A DNA stretch of 64,000 bases. Source: Chitinimonas arctica (GTDB taxonomy: Bacteria; Pseudomonadota; Gammaproteobacteria; Burkholderiales; Chitinimonadaceae). Position 1 is the first letter of the stretch. The number at the start of each line of letters is the position of its first letter. Positions 14,198 to 24,219 of this stretch are shown here, one piece after another. A model generated the notes under the pieces. That model saw nothing but the letters and a program-made list of their open reading frames with translations, was not told the DNA's origin and ran no database searches. A program made the translations under genes and the position numbers. The stretch spans positions 806,001 through 870,000 of the forward strand of contig NZ_CP041730.1 in NCBI RefSeq assembly GCF_007431345.1, read 5' to 3'.

Positions 14198-16786
14198 TCA
14201 GCCAATCGTCACGGTATTCGCGACGTCCTGGTAGTCCTTGATTTCATTGAAGTTGAGGTAGCGATACACCTCGGCCGACTTGGCATCCAGCACGCCCACC
14301 GCAGCCATATACTCTTCCTTGGTAGGAATACGGCCCAGCTTGGAGCAGATGGCGGCCAGTTCGGCGGAACCCAGGTAGACATTGGAGTTCTTGCCCAGGC
14401 GGTTGGGGAAGTTACGGGTGGAGGTGGACATCACCGTGGCGCCTTCGCGCACTTGCGCCTGGTTACCCATGCACAGCGAGCAGCCCGGCATTTCGGTACG
14501 GGCGCCGCTCTTGCCGAAGATGCCGTAGTAGCCTTCTTCGGTCAGTTGCTGCGCGTCCATCTTGGTCGGCGGGGCGATCCAGAGCTTGACCGGGATATCG
14601 ACATTGCCGTCCAACAGCTTACCGGCGGCGCGGAAGTGGCCGATATTGGTCATGCAGGAACCGATGAACACTTCGTCGATCTTGGCGCCGGCGACTTCGC
14701 TCAGCGTCTTTACATCGTCCGGGTCGTTCGGGCAGGCAACGATGGGTTCATGGATATCGGCCAGGTCGATTTCGATCACGGCGGCGTATTCGGCATCGGC
14801 GTCGCCCTTCAACAGTTCCGGCTTGGCGATCCAGTCCTGCATGGACTTGATGCGGCGTTCCAGCGTGCGGGCGTCGGCGTAGCCATTGGCGATCATGGTC
14901 TTCATCAGGGTGATGTTGGACGTCATGTATTCGATGATGGGCGCCTTGTCCAGATGCACGGTACAGCCGGCGGCCGAGCGTTCGGCCGATGCGTCGGACA
15001 ATTCGAATGCCTGTTCCACCTTCAGGTCGGGCAGGCCTTCGATTTCCAGGATCTTGCCGGAGAAGACGTTGGTCTTGCCGGCCTTGGCCACGGTCAACAG
15101 ACCGGCCTTGATGGCGTACAGCGGAATGGCGTTGACCAGGTCGCGCAGGGTGACGCCAGGCTGCATCTTGCCCTTGAAGCGGACCAGCACCGATTCCGGC
15201 ATATCCAGCGGCATCACGCCGGTGGCGGCGGCAAAGGCGACCAGGCCGGAGCCGGCCGGGAAGGAGATGCCGATGGGGAAGCGGGTGTGCGAGTCACCGC
15301 CGGTGCCGACGGTGTCCGGCAGCAGCAAGCGGTTCAGCCAGGAGTGGATCACGCCGTCGCCGGGGCGCAGGGCCACGCCGCCGCGGGTGGAGATAAAGGC
15401 CGGCAGTTCCTTGTGCATCTTCACGTCCACCGGCTTGGGGTAGGCCGCCGTGTGGCAGAACGATTGCATGACCATATCGGCGCTGAAGCCCAGGCAAGCC
15501 AGGTCCTTCAGTTCGTCGCGGGTCATCGGGCCGGTGGTGTCCTGCGAGCCGACGGTGGTCATCTTCGGTTCGCAATAGGTACCCGGGCGTACGCCCTGGC
15601 CTTCCGGCAGGCCGCAGGCGCGGCCGACCATCTTCTGCGCCAGCGAGAAGCCCTTGCCGGAGTTGACCGGGTCCTTGGGCAGGCGGAATGCCGTGCTGGG
15701 CGCCAGGCCCAGTGCTTCGCGGGCCTTGCTGGTCAGGCCGCGGCCGATGATCAGGTTGATACGGCCGCCGGCGCGGACTTCGTCGAACAGCACGTCGGAT
15801 TTCAGTTCGAAGTTGGCGACAACGGCGCCATTCTTCTCGATCTTGCCGTCATACGGGTAGACATCGACCACGTCGCCCATGTTCAGGGCGGACACATCGA
15901 CTTCAATCGGCAGCGCGCCGGAGTCTTCCTGGGTATTGAAGAAGATGGGGGCGATCTTGCCGCCCAGGCACAGGCCGCCGAAACGCTTGTTCGGCACGAA
16001 AGGAATATCTTCGCCGGTATACCAGACCACCGAGTTGGTGGCGGACTTGCGGCTGGAGCCGGTACCGACCACGTCGCCGACGTAGGCGACCAGGTTGCCC
16101 TTGGCCTTCAGTTCGGCGATCAACTTGACCGGGCCGACGCTGCCGGCGTTGTCCGGCACGATGCCTTCGCGGGCATTCTTCAGCATGGCGATGGCGTGCA
16201 GCGGGATATCGGGCCGCGACCAGGCATCCGGCGCCGGCGACAGATCGTCGGTATTGGTTTCGCCGGTGACCTTGAAGACAGTGATGGTGATCTTCTTTTC
16301 CACTTCCGGGCGGCTGGTGAACCATTCCGCATCGGCCCAGCTTTGCAGCACGGCCTTGGCGTGGGCGTTGCCGGCATCGGCCTTGTTCTTCACGTCATGG
16401 AAGTAGTCGAATACCAGCAGGGTCTTCTTCAGGCCGGCGGCGGCGATGGCGGCCAGTTCGGCCACGTCCAGCAGGTCGATCAGGGGCTTGACGTTGTAGC
16501 CGCCGACCATGGTGCCCAGCAGCTCGGTGGCCAGGGCGCGCGAGACCAGCGGCGAAGCCACGCTGCCTTCGGCCACGGCGGCCAGGAAGGAAGCCTTGAC
16601 CTTGGCGGCGTCGTCCACGCCTGGCGGTACACGGTGGGTCAGCAGTTCAACCAGCACGGCCTCCTCGCCAGCAGGCGGGCTCTTCAACAGCTCGACCAGG
16701 TCGGCAACCTGATGGGCATTGAGTGGGAGCGGTGGGATACCCAGTGCGGCGCGCTCTGCGACGTGCTGGCGGTAGGCTACTAGCAT
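14198..16786 (-). CDS. acnB: Aconitate hydratase B (bifunctional with 2-methylisocitrate dehydratase)
   Basis: The 862-residue product matches AcnB in length (E. coli 865). It interconverts citrate and isocitrate via a [4Fe-4S] cluster in the TCA cycle. The N-terminal HEAT-like domain (AYRQHVAERAALGIPPLPLN) is typical of AcnB only. Cluster cysteines are visible in GSCMTNIGHFRAAG near residue 712 and GCSLCMGNQAQV near 765-768. The start is ATG 16784-16786 with AAAGGTC upstream; upstream in-frame codons to 16846 are not family-like. It is transcribed away from a LysR-type gene, and acnA lies 1.4 kb beyond it. Confidence 0.97.
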   Translation of the reverse strand: MLVAYRQHVAERAALGIPPLPLNAHQVADLVELLKSPPAGEEAVLVELLTHRVPPGVDDAAKVKASFLAAVAEGSVASPLVSRALATELLGTMVGGYNVKPLIDLLDVAELAAIAAAGLKKTLLVFDYFHDVKNKADAGNAHAKAVLQSWADAEWFTSRPEVEKKITITVFKVTGETNTDDLSPAPDAWSRPDIPLHAIAMLKNAREGIVPDNAGSVGPVKLIAELKAKGNLVAYVGDVVGTGSSRKSATNSVVWYTGEDIPFVPNKRFGGLCLGGKIAPIFFNTQEDSGALPIEVDVSALNMGDVVDVYPYDGKIEKNGAVVANFELKSDVLFDEVRAGGRINLIIGRGLTSKAREALGLAPSTAFRLPKDPVNSGKGFSLAQKMVGRACGLPEGQGVRPGTYCEPKMTTVGSQDTTGPMTRDELKDLACLGFSADMVMQSFCHTAAYPKPVDVKMHKELPAFISTRGGVALRPGDGVIHSWLNRLLLPDTVGTGGDSHTRFPIGISFPAGSGLVAFAAATGVMPLDMPESVLVRFKGKMQPGVTLRDLVNAIPLYAIKAGLLTVAKAGKTNVFSGKILEIEGLPDLKVEQAFELSDASAERSAAGCTVHLDKAPIIEYMTSNITLMKTMIANGYADARTLERRIKSMQDWIAKPELLKGDADAEYAAVIEIDLADIHEPIVACPNDPDDVKTLSEVAGAKIDEVFIGSCMTNIGHFRAAGKLLDGNVDIPVKLWIAPPTKMDAQQLTEEGYYGIFGKSGARTEMPGCSLCMGNQAQVREGATVMSTSTRNFPNRLGKNSNVYLGSAELAAICSKLGRIPTKEEYMAAVGVLDAKSAEVYRYLNFNEIKDYQDVANTVTIG

Positions 16787-17080
16787 GATGGTGACCTTTG
16801 CGGTTGCGGTTGCGATTTTTCCGGGAAGCACTTGCTTGCTGCCCATCCGGCCGGGACTGCCGGATCAGCTCGATGCTTTCGCACGAAGCTGCCTATTTTA
16901 TATGCGATTCGGGTAGGGCGGCGATTTGCCGCTATACGGTGCTTGCCTTGATGCGCGCCAAGCTGCCCGGCGGCGGTAAAAGCGAACTCATCCCGAAGCG
17001 ATTGGCGCGCAGGTTACGCGTAAGCCCGGTCGCGCACAAACGAGTAATTGCGACAGCCTCTGTGAGATAAAATCACAGCT

Positions 17081-17995
17081 ATGAGCCAAAACCTACCGCC
17101 CTTGAATGCCCTCCGCGCCTTTGAGGCTGCCGCCCGATTGGAAAGCTTTTCGGCGGCGGCCAACGAGTTGTTCGTTACCCATGGCGCTGTGAGCAAACAG
17201 ATAAAGCAGCTGGAAGAGTGGCTGGGCGTACGCCTGTTCGAGCGCAGCGGCGGCCGGGTCAAGCTGAGCGAGGTCGGCTGGCGCTATCTGGTCCAGGTCC
17301 AGGATGGCCTGGACATCATCGCCAATGCCACCGCACAACTGATGCAGCCAAACCGCCAGCGCCGCCTGGTGGTGAACTCCACCCCCACCCTGGCCATGCA
17401 CTGGCTACTGCCCAGGTTGACGCAATTCCAGCGCCTGCACCCGGAGATCGAGCTGCGGCTGATGACCTCGGACCGCGATATCACCCGCCTGGACAATCCT
17501 TTCGACGTGGCGATCCGGCGCGGACCGGGCGACTGGCCCGGTTATTTCACCCACCCCTTCCTGGAGGAGTGGGAAATGCCGGTCTGCAGCCCGTCCTTGC
17601 TGGCCCATGCGCCCATTCGCCAGCCGGCGGACCTGGCGCGGCATACCCTGTTGTATGCCGATACCCGCCCGACCGCCTGGCAGCGCTGGCTGACGCGGGC
17701 CGGCGTGCCGGACCTGAAACCGGCCGCCACCCAGCAATTCGACCATTTCTACCTGGCTTTGCAAGCGGCCATGGATGGCCTGGGCGTCTGCCTGGGGCCG
17801 CTGCCGATGATGCAGGCGGAGATCGAGGCGGGAACACTGCTTGCTCCTCTGCAGGGTCCCAGCGTGCCGGTGCGGGGCTACTGCTGGATCGTACCGCGGG
17901 CTTTGATGAATGACCCGGCCATTACGGCCTTTTGCCAATGGCTGGAAAGTTGCGCACCGTCGTTGAAATCGCCACGGCAGCGCGCGGAAAAATAA
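17081..17995 (+). CDS. GcvA-type LysR-family regulator
   Basis: The 304-residue protein starts LPPLNALRAFEAAARLESFS, the standard opening of GcvA-like LysR regulators. The helix-turn-helix NELFVTHGAVSKQIKQLEEW follows, then a substrate-binding domain. It lies between acnB (divergent, 294 bp apart) and acnA (same strand, 164 bp downstream), suggesting that it may control aconitase expression; this is inference from position only. No clear LysR operator was picked out. The C-terminus ends in a short basic tail. Confidence 0.9.
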   Translation: MSQNLPPLNALRAFEAAARLESFSAAANELFVTHGAVSKQIKQLEEWLGVRLFERSGGRVKLSEVGWRYLVQVQDGLDIIANATAQLMQPNRQRRLVVNSTPTLAMHWLLPRLTQFQRLHPEIELRLMTSDRDITRLDNPFDVAIRRGPGDWPGYFTHPFLEEWEMPVCSPSLLAHAPIRQPADLARHTLLYADTRPTAWQRWLTRAGVPDLKPAATQQFDHFYLALQAAMDGLGVCLGPLPMMQAEIEAGTLLAPLQGPSVPVRGYCWIVPRALMNDPAITAFCQWLESCAPSLKSPRQRAEK

Positions 17996-18159
17996 AACCA
18001 CGCTCGACTATCGTTATATATATGAGAAGCGCCTCGCATCCGGGCTTGCAAGTCACGGAAGCAGGACAAAGATAAAGCGTTCGCGCCAGCGTCCCGCCGC
18101 ATGCGGCTCGACGCCATTGCCACTCAGGCCACTTCCCGGGCCGGTAAGAGGAGTTCACC

Positions 18160-20874
18160 ATGCCGCACAATCTGCATAGCACGCTCAAGACACTGAACCT
18201 GCCTTCCGGCGGTACGCTGCAGTACTACAGCCTGCCGGCCCTGGAAGCCGCCGGGGTGGGACCGGTCGGCAAGCTGCCGGTTTCCATTCGCCTGGTACTG
18301 GAATCGGTGCTGCGTAATTGCGACGGCAAAAAGGTCGATGAGGACAATATCAAGGAGCTGGCCAACTGGCAGGCCACGGCCGCCCGGGTAGCCGAGATCC
18401 CTTTCGTGGTGGCGCGCGTGGTCTTGCAGGACTTTACCGGCGTGCCCTTGCTGGCCGACCTGGCCGCCATGCGCAATGTGGCGGACCGGATGGGCAAGAA
18501 TCCCAAGACCATCGAACCGCTGGTGCCGGTGGACCTGGTGGTGGACCACTCGGTCATGATCGATTACTACGGCACGCCCAATGCCTTGCGGCAGAACATG
18601 GAACTGGAATTCCAGCGCAATAGCGAGCGCTACCAGTTCATGAAATGGGGCATGCAAGCCTTCGACACCTTCAAGGTGGTGCCGCCCGGCATCGGCATCG
18701 TCCACCAGGTCAATCTGGAATACCTGTTCCGCGGCGTGCAGATACGCAATGGCGTCGCCTTCCCCGACACCTTGGTGGGCACCGACAGCCACACCACCAT
18801 GATCAACGGCGTGGGGGTGGTCGGCTGGGGCGTCGGCGGCATCGAGGCGGAAGCCGGCATGCTGGGCCAGCCGGTCTATTTCCTGACCCCCGACGTGGTG
18901 GGGGTGGAGTTGAAGGGCAAGCTGCGCGACGGCATCACCGCTACCGACCTGGTGCTGACCGTGACCGAGATGTTGCGCAAGGAAAAGGTGGTGGGCAAAT
19001 TCGTCGAATTCTTCGGTGAAGGCGCCGCCAGCCTGAGCGTGGTGGACCGTGCCACCATCGGCAATATGGCGCCGGAGTATGGCGCCACCATGGGCTTCTT
19101 TCCGGTTGACGACAAGACGGTGGACTACCTGCGCGGCACCGGCCGGTCCGATGCCGAGGTGGAAGCATTCGAGGCCTACTTCAAGGCGCAAGGCCTGTTC
19201 GGCATGCCCGCGCCTGGCCAGATCGAATACACCACCACCCTGTCGCTGGACCTGAATGTGATCGTTCCCAGCCTGGCCGGTCCGAAGCGGCCACAGGACC
19301 GGATCGAATTGCCGAAGATGAAAGACACCTTCAACCAATTGTTCGCCGCGCCGCTCGCCAAGAATGGCTTCGGCAAGCTGCCGGCCGAACTGGGCAAGCG
19401 CTTCCCTGCCCCTCGCCCATCCGACGAAGGCGTGATGGACCTGGGACACGGCGATGTGCTGATCGCGGCCATCACCAGTTGCACCAACACCTCTAATCCC
19501 GGCGTCCTCCTGGCGGCGGGCCTGTTGGCCAAGAAGGCGGTGGAAAAGGGGCTGCATGTGCATCCGCGCATCAAGACCAGTTTCGGCCCGGGTTCGCGCG
19601 TGGTCAGCGAGTACCTGAACGAAACCGGTCTGCAGCCCTATCTGGATAGGCTGGGTTTCAATATCGCCGCATTCGGCTGCACCACCTGCATCGGCAATGC
19701 CGGCGACCTGGCGCCCGAATTCAACGAGGCCATCGTCCAGCACGACCTGATCGCCGCCGCCGTGCTGTCGGGCAATCGCAATTTCGAAGCGCGCATCCAC
19801 CCCAATATCCGGGCCAACTACCTGGCCAGCCCACCCTTGGTGGTGGCTTTTGCCTTGGCAGGGCGGGTCAATATCGATCTGGAGCACGAAGCTTTGGGTA
19901 CCGGCAGCGATGGGCAGCCGGTGTTCCTGCGCGATATCTGGCCCGCTTCCGGCGAAATCGAGGCGCTGATGCACCACGCCATGAATCCGGCCACCTTCCG
20001 CCGCCTATATGGCGATTTCACCCGCGACCACGATCTGTGGAACGCCATTCCGGCGCCAGCCGGGCAAGTCTATACCTGGCCCGACTCGACCTATATCGCC
20101 AAACCGCCCTTCTTCGACCATTTCAGCATGCAGACCGGCCAGATCGGCGATATCCATGGCGCCCATGCGCTATTGATATTGGGCGATTCGGTCACCACCG
20201 ACCATATCAGCCCGGCCGGTTCCTTCCGCGAATCCACCCCGGCCGGCCGCTACCTGCTGGAACGGGCGGTACTCAAGCCGGATTTCAACAGCTATGGCAG
20301 CCGCCGCGGCAATCACGACATCATGATACGGGGCACCTTCGCCAACGTTCGGGTGAAGAACCTGATGCTGCCGCCGAAGGAAGACGGCAGCCGCGTGGAA
20401 GGCGGCTTCACCTTGCTGGATGGCCACCAGGCCACGGTCTACGACGCGGCCATGCAATATATCCGCAGGGGCGTACCGACCGTGGTGTTCGCCGGGGAGG
20501 AGTACGGCACCGGCTCCAGCCGCGACTGGGCCGCCAAGGGTACGCAACTATTGGGCGTGAAAATGGTGATCGCACGCAGTTTCGAGCGCATCCACCGCTC
20601 CAACCTGGTGGGCATGGGCGTCTTGCCGCTGCAATTCAAGGGTGACGACAGCCACGAAAAGCTGGGACTGAAGGGCGATGAAAGCTTCGATATCCTGGGC
20701 GTGACCGAAAACCTGCGGCCCCAGCAGGATCTGACGCTGGTGATCACCCGCAAGGACGGTAGCAGCCAGGCGGTGCAGCTGCTGTGCCGTATCGATACGC
20801 CGATCGAGGTCGATTACTACAAGCACGGTGGCATTCTGCCCTTCGTGCTGCGAGAACTGATGGCAAGGGACTAG
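18160..20874 (+). CDS. acnA: Aconitate hydratase A
   Basis: The 904-residue protein has the length and domain order of AcnA/IRP-type aconitases, with the swivel domain last. Cluster cysteines are in SCTNTSNP (near residue 439) and FGCTTCIGNAG (near 505-508). Active-site signatures GTDSHTTMINGVGVVGWGVGG and EEYGTGSSRDWAAKG (near 783) are intact. AGAGG upstream of ATG 18160-18162 is the ribosome-binding site. It catalyses citrate/isocitrate interconversion; AcnA is generally the more oxidation-stable stress form and AcnB the main TCA enzyme. It ends 5 bp before the stop of the convergent GGDEF/EAL gene, with no room for a terminator. Confidence 0.97.
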   Translation: MPHNLHSTLKTLNLPSGGTLQYYSLPALEAAGVGPVGKLPVSIRLVLESVLRNCDGKKVDEDNIKELANWQATAARVAEIPFVVARVVLQDFTGVPLLADLAAMRNVADRMGKNPKTIEPLVPVDLVVDHSVMIDYYGTPNALRQNMELEFQRNSERYQFMKWGMQAFDTFKVVPPGIGIVHQVNLEYLFRGVQIRNGVAFPDTLVGTDSHTTMINGVGVVGWGVGGIEAEAGMLGQPVYFLTPDVVGVELKGKLRDGITATDLVLTVTEMLRKEKVVGKFVEFFGEGAASLSVVDRATIGNMAPEYGATMGFFPVDDKTVDYLRGTGRSDAEVEAFEAYFKAQGLFGMPAPGQIEYTTTLSLDLNVIVPSLAGPKRPQDRIELPKMKDTFNQLFAAPLAKNGFGKLPAELGKRFPAPRPSDEGVMDLGHGDVLIAAITSCTNTSNPGVLLAAGLLAKKAVEKGLHVHPRIKTSFGPGSRVVSEYLNETGLQPYLDRLGFNIAAFGCTTCIGNAGDLAPEFNEAIVQHDLIAAAVLSGNRNFEARIHPNIRANYLASPPLVVAFALAGRVNIDLEHEALGTGSDGQPVFLRDIWPASGEIEALMHHAMNPATFRRLYGDFTRDHDLWNAIPAPAGQVYTWPDSTYIAKPPFFDHFSMQTGQIGDIHGAHALLILGDSVTTDHISPAGSFRESTPAGRYLLERAVLKPDFNSYGSRRGNHDIMIRGTFANVRVKNLMLPPKEDGSRVEGGFTLLDGHQATVYDAAMQYIRRGVPTVVFAGEEYGTGSSRDWAAKGTQLLGVKMVIARSFERIHRSNLVGMGVLPLQFKGDDSHEKLGLKGDESFDILGVTENLRPQQDLTLVITRKDGSSQAVQLLCRIDTPIEVDYYKHGGILPFVLRELMARD

Positions 20875-20879
20875 CTCCC

Positions 20880-23531
20880 TCAGCCCTTCGCCGGCACCGG
20901 CTGTGCCGGCGGCACCGTGCCGTCGGCCCGCTCCAGCAGTTCGGCGATGCGCAGTGCGAATGCGTCGGCGGGCAAGGGACGGCTGAAATAATAGCCCTGG
21001 ATGTAATCGCAGCCCATCTCGCGCAATAGCTGCCATTGCTGTGCTTGCTCCACGCCTTCGGCGGTCACGCTGGCGCCCAAACCCTTGCCCATGGTGATCA
21101 TGCTGCGCACCAACAGGCGCGAGGCTTCGTTTTGCAGGTCGTCGATAAACTGCTTGTCCAGTTTGATCTTTTCCACCTGGTAGCGTCGCAAATAGCTGAA
21201 GGTGGCATAGCCGGTACCGAAGTCGTCGATGGCGATATTCACCCGGGCTGCTTGCAGGGTGCTGAGATTGGCGGAGATTTCCGGCGAGTCGTCCAGCGCC
21301 AGCCCTTCGGTAACCTCGAATTCCAACTGCGAACTATCGACGTCATGGCCTTGCAGGATAGCCAGCAGACGGGCGGCCAGATTGGCATCGGTCAGTTGCC
21401 TGGGCGAGAGATTGATGGCCAGCTTGAGCCGTACCGGCAGCGTTTGCTGCCAGCTGGACAGTTGCCGCAAGGCCGTATCCAGCACCCATTCGCCCAACTC
21501 CACGATCAGCCCGGTTTCTTCGGCGATAGGGATGAATTCGACCGGCGAGATCGGTCCCAGTTCGGCATGCGTCCAACGCAGCAGGACTTCGGCGCCGACC
21601 GGCTTACCGGTACGGGCATCGACGAAAGGCTGGTAAGCCAATGTCAGCCCGCCCTGTGCCACGGCTTGCCGCATGGCTTGCGCCAACGCCAGACGGCGTT
21701 CGGTACTGGCGCGCAAGTGTTCGCCAAACCAGACCACGCTTTCCTTGCTGTGGTAGGCCTGATCCAGCGCCAGCGTGGCTTCCTGCAGGCGGGCAACACC
21801 CAATGCCTCCGCCGGGCAATGCGTGGCGCCAATGCGGCATTGCGGCCGATAGGCGTGCTCGCCCAGTTGATAGGGCGCCATCAAGGCGTCCACCATGGCC
21901 GCCAGGCGTGCCTGTACCCGCTCCGGCGCGGCGGCATGCAAGAGCAGATCGAAACGTTTGCCGCCGCTGCGCGCGACCAGTTCGTCCTCCTCCAGCAAAT
22001 CCAGCAGCCGGTCGGCCAGTTCAACCAATAAGCGGTCGCCGCCTTCGCGGCCCAACAACAGGTTCACATCCTCCAAGCCCTCCAGCCGCAGTACGGCCAC
22101 CACCACCATCCCGCTCCAGCTGTGCCGCAGGCTATCCAACTCCTGGCTCAGCCGCAGTGCGCTGGAGAGGCCGGTGAGCGGATCGAAATGGACGTGGCGG
22201 TGCAGCGCGTATTCGATACCGCGCCGGCTGCTGGCTTCCAGGGAAAGTGCCGCCAGCGCAGCCGCCGACACCAGGAAATTGCCTTCATCCTGCTGCCAAC
22301 CCAGCCGGCCGCCACGCTCGGCGATCAATTCGCCCACCAGGCGACCATCGCGCATGATGGCAGCGCTCGCGCGGGGGAAGACATCGTGGTGCATCAGCAC
22401 GAAGTCGCGCGCCAACTCCGCACGGCGAGCCAGCGGCACCCCGACGATATCCATGCCATCGATCGCCCGATCAGCCGGCACCACCACATCGAATATCACC
22501 TGCTCGGGCGCGTGTTCGCCATATAAGACCAAACTGAAGCGGCGTCCCTGCAGCGTTTGGGCCAGTATCCCCGCGAAGAGCCGCCAGAAGTCCTCGTCTA
22601 TCCCATCTTCGCTCTGGCGGTGCGAATAGACCAGTTCGACCAGGGCGACGGTCGCGGCACGCTGGCCATCCTGTCGGCGTCCAACCGCCAGCAAGGCACG
22701 ATGGTAGGAGCGGGCATTGCGCAGCAGGGCGTAGCAGATCAATAACACCATCACCACCAGCCACATCGCCGGCTGGATAATGGCGCGCAAGAAGGCACTG
22801 CCGCTGAGGGTCGGCGTCCAACTGGCGTAAAGCGGCTTTGTCAGCCTGGTGGTGACGACATTCGCCGCATCAGGCCTGGCGCCGGCAACAAGCACCAAGT
22901 CCTGCAAGCGCTGCGCCGCGAGAATGTCGGAGAGGCGCGCCTGATCGACGCAGCGGGCGAACAGCAATACCCGGCTACTATCCGCTTCCGGCTGGGTCTG
23001 CGACTGCACCCGCTGGGCCACTACCCAATAGACATGCTTGTCCCAGACAAGATCGCGCGCCAATACTTCACCCGGCGCCAAGGCCAGCGTATCGCGCAAA
23101 AAACGCTGCCAGTCCGGCTGCCGGCCCAGATCGAACTCGGCTGGCTTGTGCCATTGGCCTTTCAGCATCAAGCGAAAGACGGGGCCTTCGGCCTCGCTCA
23201 GCAACATGAGATCGATATTCAGTTTGGAGTAGAGTGTTTCGGTCGTACTGCTGTCGAACCAGTCCAGGTCCGGACGCTGCTTGCCGCCGACGCGCTGGTA
23301 CATATCGTCCCAGACCGCGTACTCGGTGATGCTGGAGGCCAGTTGCCGGCGCGATTCGTCCAGCATGGCTTGGACCAGTACTTCTTCGGCCTTGATCGAT
23401 GCTTCGTTTTGCTGATTGGAAGTATGTAGCAGCAGCAGCCCAATGCCGACGATCAAACATAACACCAGCGCAAGCAGCAGTGCGGCGAAGCGGTCGAAAA
23501 AGCTGAAGGACCATCGCAAACGAATACTCAT
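20880..23531 (-). CDS. CHASE4-GGDEF-EAL membrane protein (c-di-GMP phosphodiesterase candidate)
   Basis: The 883-residue protein has a membrane helix at about 15-36 and a periplasmic CHASE4-type sensor (SSITEYAVWDDMYQRVGGKQ) to about 245. A second membrane helix lies near 252-272 and a GAF-like linker follows. The GGDEF domain has its signature degraded to SGGKRF, so cyclase activity is unlikely. The EAL domain reads EVLLRW instead of EALLRW but keeps INLSPRQL, EVTEGL, IDDFGTGY, KLDKQFI, EGVEQ and GYYFSRPL. This predicts c-di-GMP hydrolysis, possibly GTP-modulated. ATG 23529-23531 was chosen because it starts the first membrane helix; the longer frame to 23783 is unlikely. Confidence 0.88.
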   Translation of the reverse strand: MSIRLRWSFSFFDRFAALLLALVLCLIVGIGLLLLHTSNQQNEASIKAEEVLVQAMLDESRRQLASSITEYAVWDDMYQRVGGKQRPDLDWFDSSTTETLYSKLNIDLMLLSEAEGPVFRLMLKGQWHKPAEFDLGRQPDWQRFLRDTLALAPGEVLARDLVWDKHVYWVVAQRVQSQTQPEADSSRVLLFARCVDQARLSDILAAQRLQDLVLVAGARPDAANVVTTRLTKPLYASWTPTLSGSAFLRAIIQPAMWLVVMVLLICYALLRNARSYHRALLAVGRRQDGQRAATVALVELVYSHRQSEDGIDEDFWRLFAGILAQTLQGRRFSLVLYGEHAPEQVIFDVVVPADRAIDGMDIVGVPLARRAELARDFVLMHHDVFPRASAAIMRDGRLVGELIAERGGRLGWQQDEGNFLVSAAALAALSLEASSRRGIEYALHRHVHFDPLTGLSSALRLSQELDSLRHSWSGMVVVAVLRLEGLEDVNLLLGREGGDRLLVELADRLLDLLEEDELVARSGGKRFDLLLHAAAPERVQARLAAMVDALMAPYQLGEHAYRPQCRIGATHCPAEALGVARLQEATLALDQAYHSKESVVWFGEHLRASTERRLALAQAMRQAVAQGGLTLAYQPFVDARTGKPVGAEVLLRWTHAELGPISPVEFIPIAEETGLIVELGEWVLDTALRQLSSWQQTLPVRLKLAINLSPRQLTDANLAARLLAILQGHDVDSSQLEFEVTEGLALDDSPEISANLSTLQAARVNIAIDDFGTGYATFSYLRRYQVEKIKLDKQFIDDLQNEASRLLVRSMITMGKGLGASVTAEGVEQAQQWQLLREMGCDYIQGYYFSRPLPADAFALRIAELLERADGTVPPAQPVPAKG

Positions 23532-23656
23532 GCAGGGTTCCCGAAAGACGGCGTGTCTAGGTTCGCTGAGCCAACTATAGCCTAGACTGGTCGGGATGCC
23601 CCTCGCGTTGCGCGGCGGGGGCATGTGATGGTATTGGATGCGTTGACTGGAACCTA

Positions 23657-24049
23657 TTAAACCAAGCTCGTTCCCACCTGCATGTTTTTGTAGGTTGCAA
23701 GGGCCGTGGATATGGTGACTGGCAACGCACATACGGCGCCACCCAATCCGAGCGAGAAAATGATCTTGCAGGCAAGTGGCCACGGCACGGCAAACGACGC
23801 GGCAACAAGCCCGGCCCCTAAAGCTATCGGGCAGGAGGCGCCAGCGATTACCGACCCCAGGAAGATACGGCGTGCCAATTTTGCTTCATCGGAATCATTC
23901 GATGGGGCTTGGGCTTGATGATTGCCTGAAAGACCCCTGGAATAAGCTGGCGAACCGCTGATCGGCTGAAGCAGCCTATCGCTCGCATTAGCTGCCGTAT
24001 TACCGGATGGATAAAATCTGCCCGATGACGTATTGATGGTATTTTTCAT
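23657..24049 (-). CDS. Hypothetical protein with two hydrophobic segments, 130 aa
   Basis: ATG 24047-24049 is preceded by AAAGGTG. Residues 1-50 are rich in Ser, Asn, Gly and Pro and look disordered (NTINTSSGRFYPSGNTAANA). Two hydrophobic segments lie at about 62-90 and 92-120, separated by a Pro/Trp turn, and could form a helical hairpin in a membrane. There is no N-terminal signal peptide. A polar Ser-rich N-terminus followed by a hydrophobic hairpin is seen in some type III or bacteriocin-like secreted proteins, but also in ordinary small membrane proteins. The upstream 170 bp are markedly AT-rich, unlike the neighbours, which hints at horizontal origin. The family was not recognised. Confidence 0.6.
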   Translation of the reverse strand: MKNTINTSSGRFYPSGNTAANASDRLLQPISGSPAYSRGLSGNHQAQAPSNDSDEAKLARRIFLGSVIAGASCPIALGAGLVAASFAVPWPLACKIIFSLGLGGAVCALPVTISTALATYKNMQVGTSLV

Positions 24050-24219
24050 GGGAATGCACCTTTATCCGCGTATGAAATAAGAATGGGAAAAGCATACCCA
24101 CAATGCCCCGCTTGCATATATGGCATATCAATTCATGTTTAAATTCAAATAAAATGACTTCTGTAATTCAAGAAAAATTATGATTTTTCATTAAAACAGC
24201 GAACGCATGGAAGCCGCGC

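Noticed and set aside
14159..16783. Long open frame antisense to acnB
   Set aside because: It is the complementary shadow of a GC-rich gene: low-complexity His/Gly/Gln-rich translation, no family signature, and acnB is unmistakable.
18124..19977. Long open frame antisense to acnA
   Set aside because: Same shadow effect; the translation has no recognisable domain.
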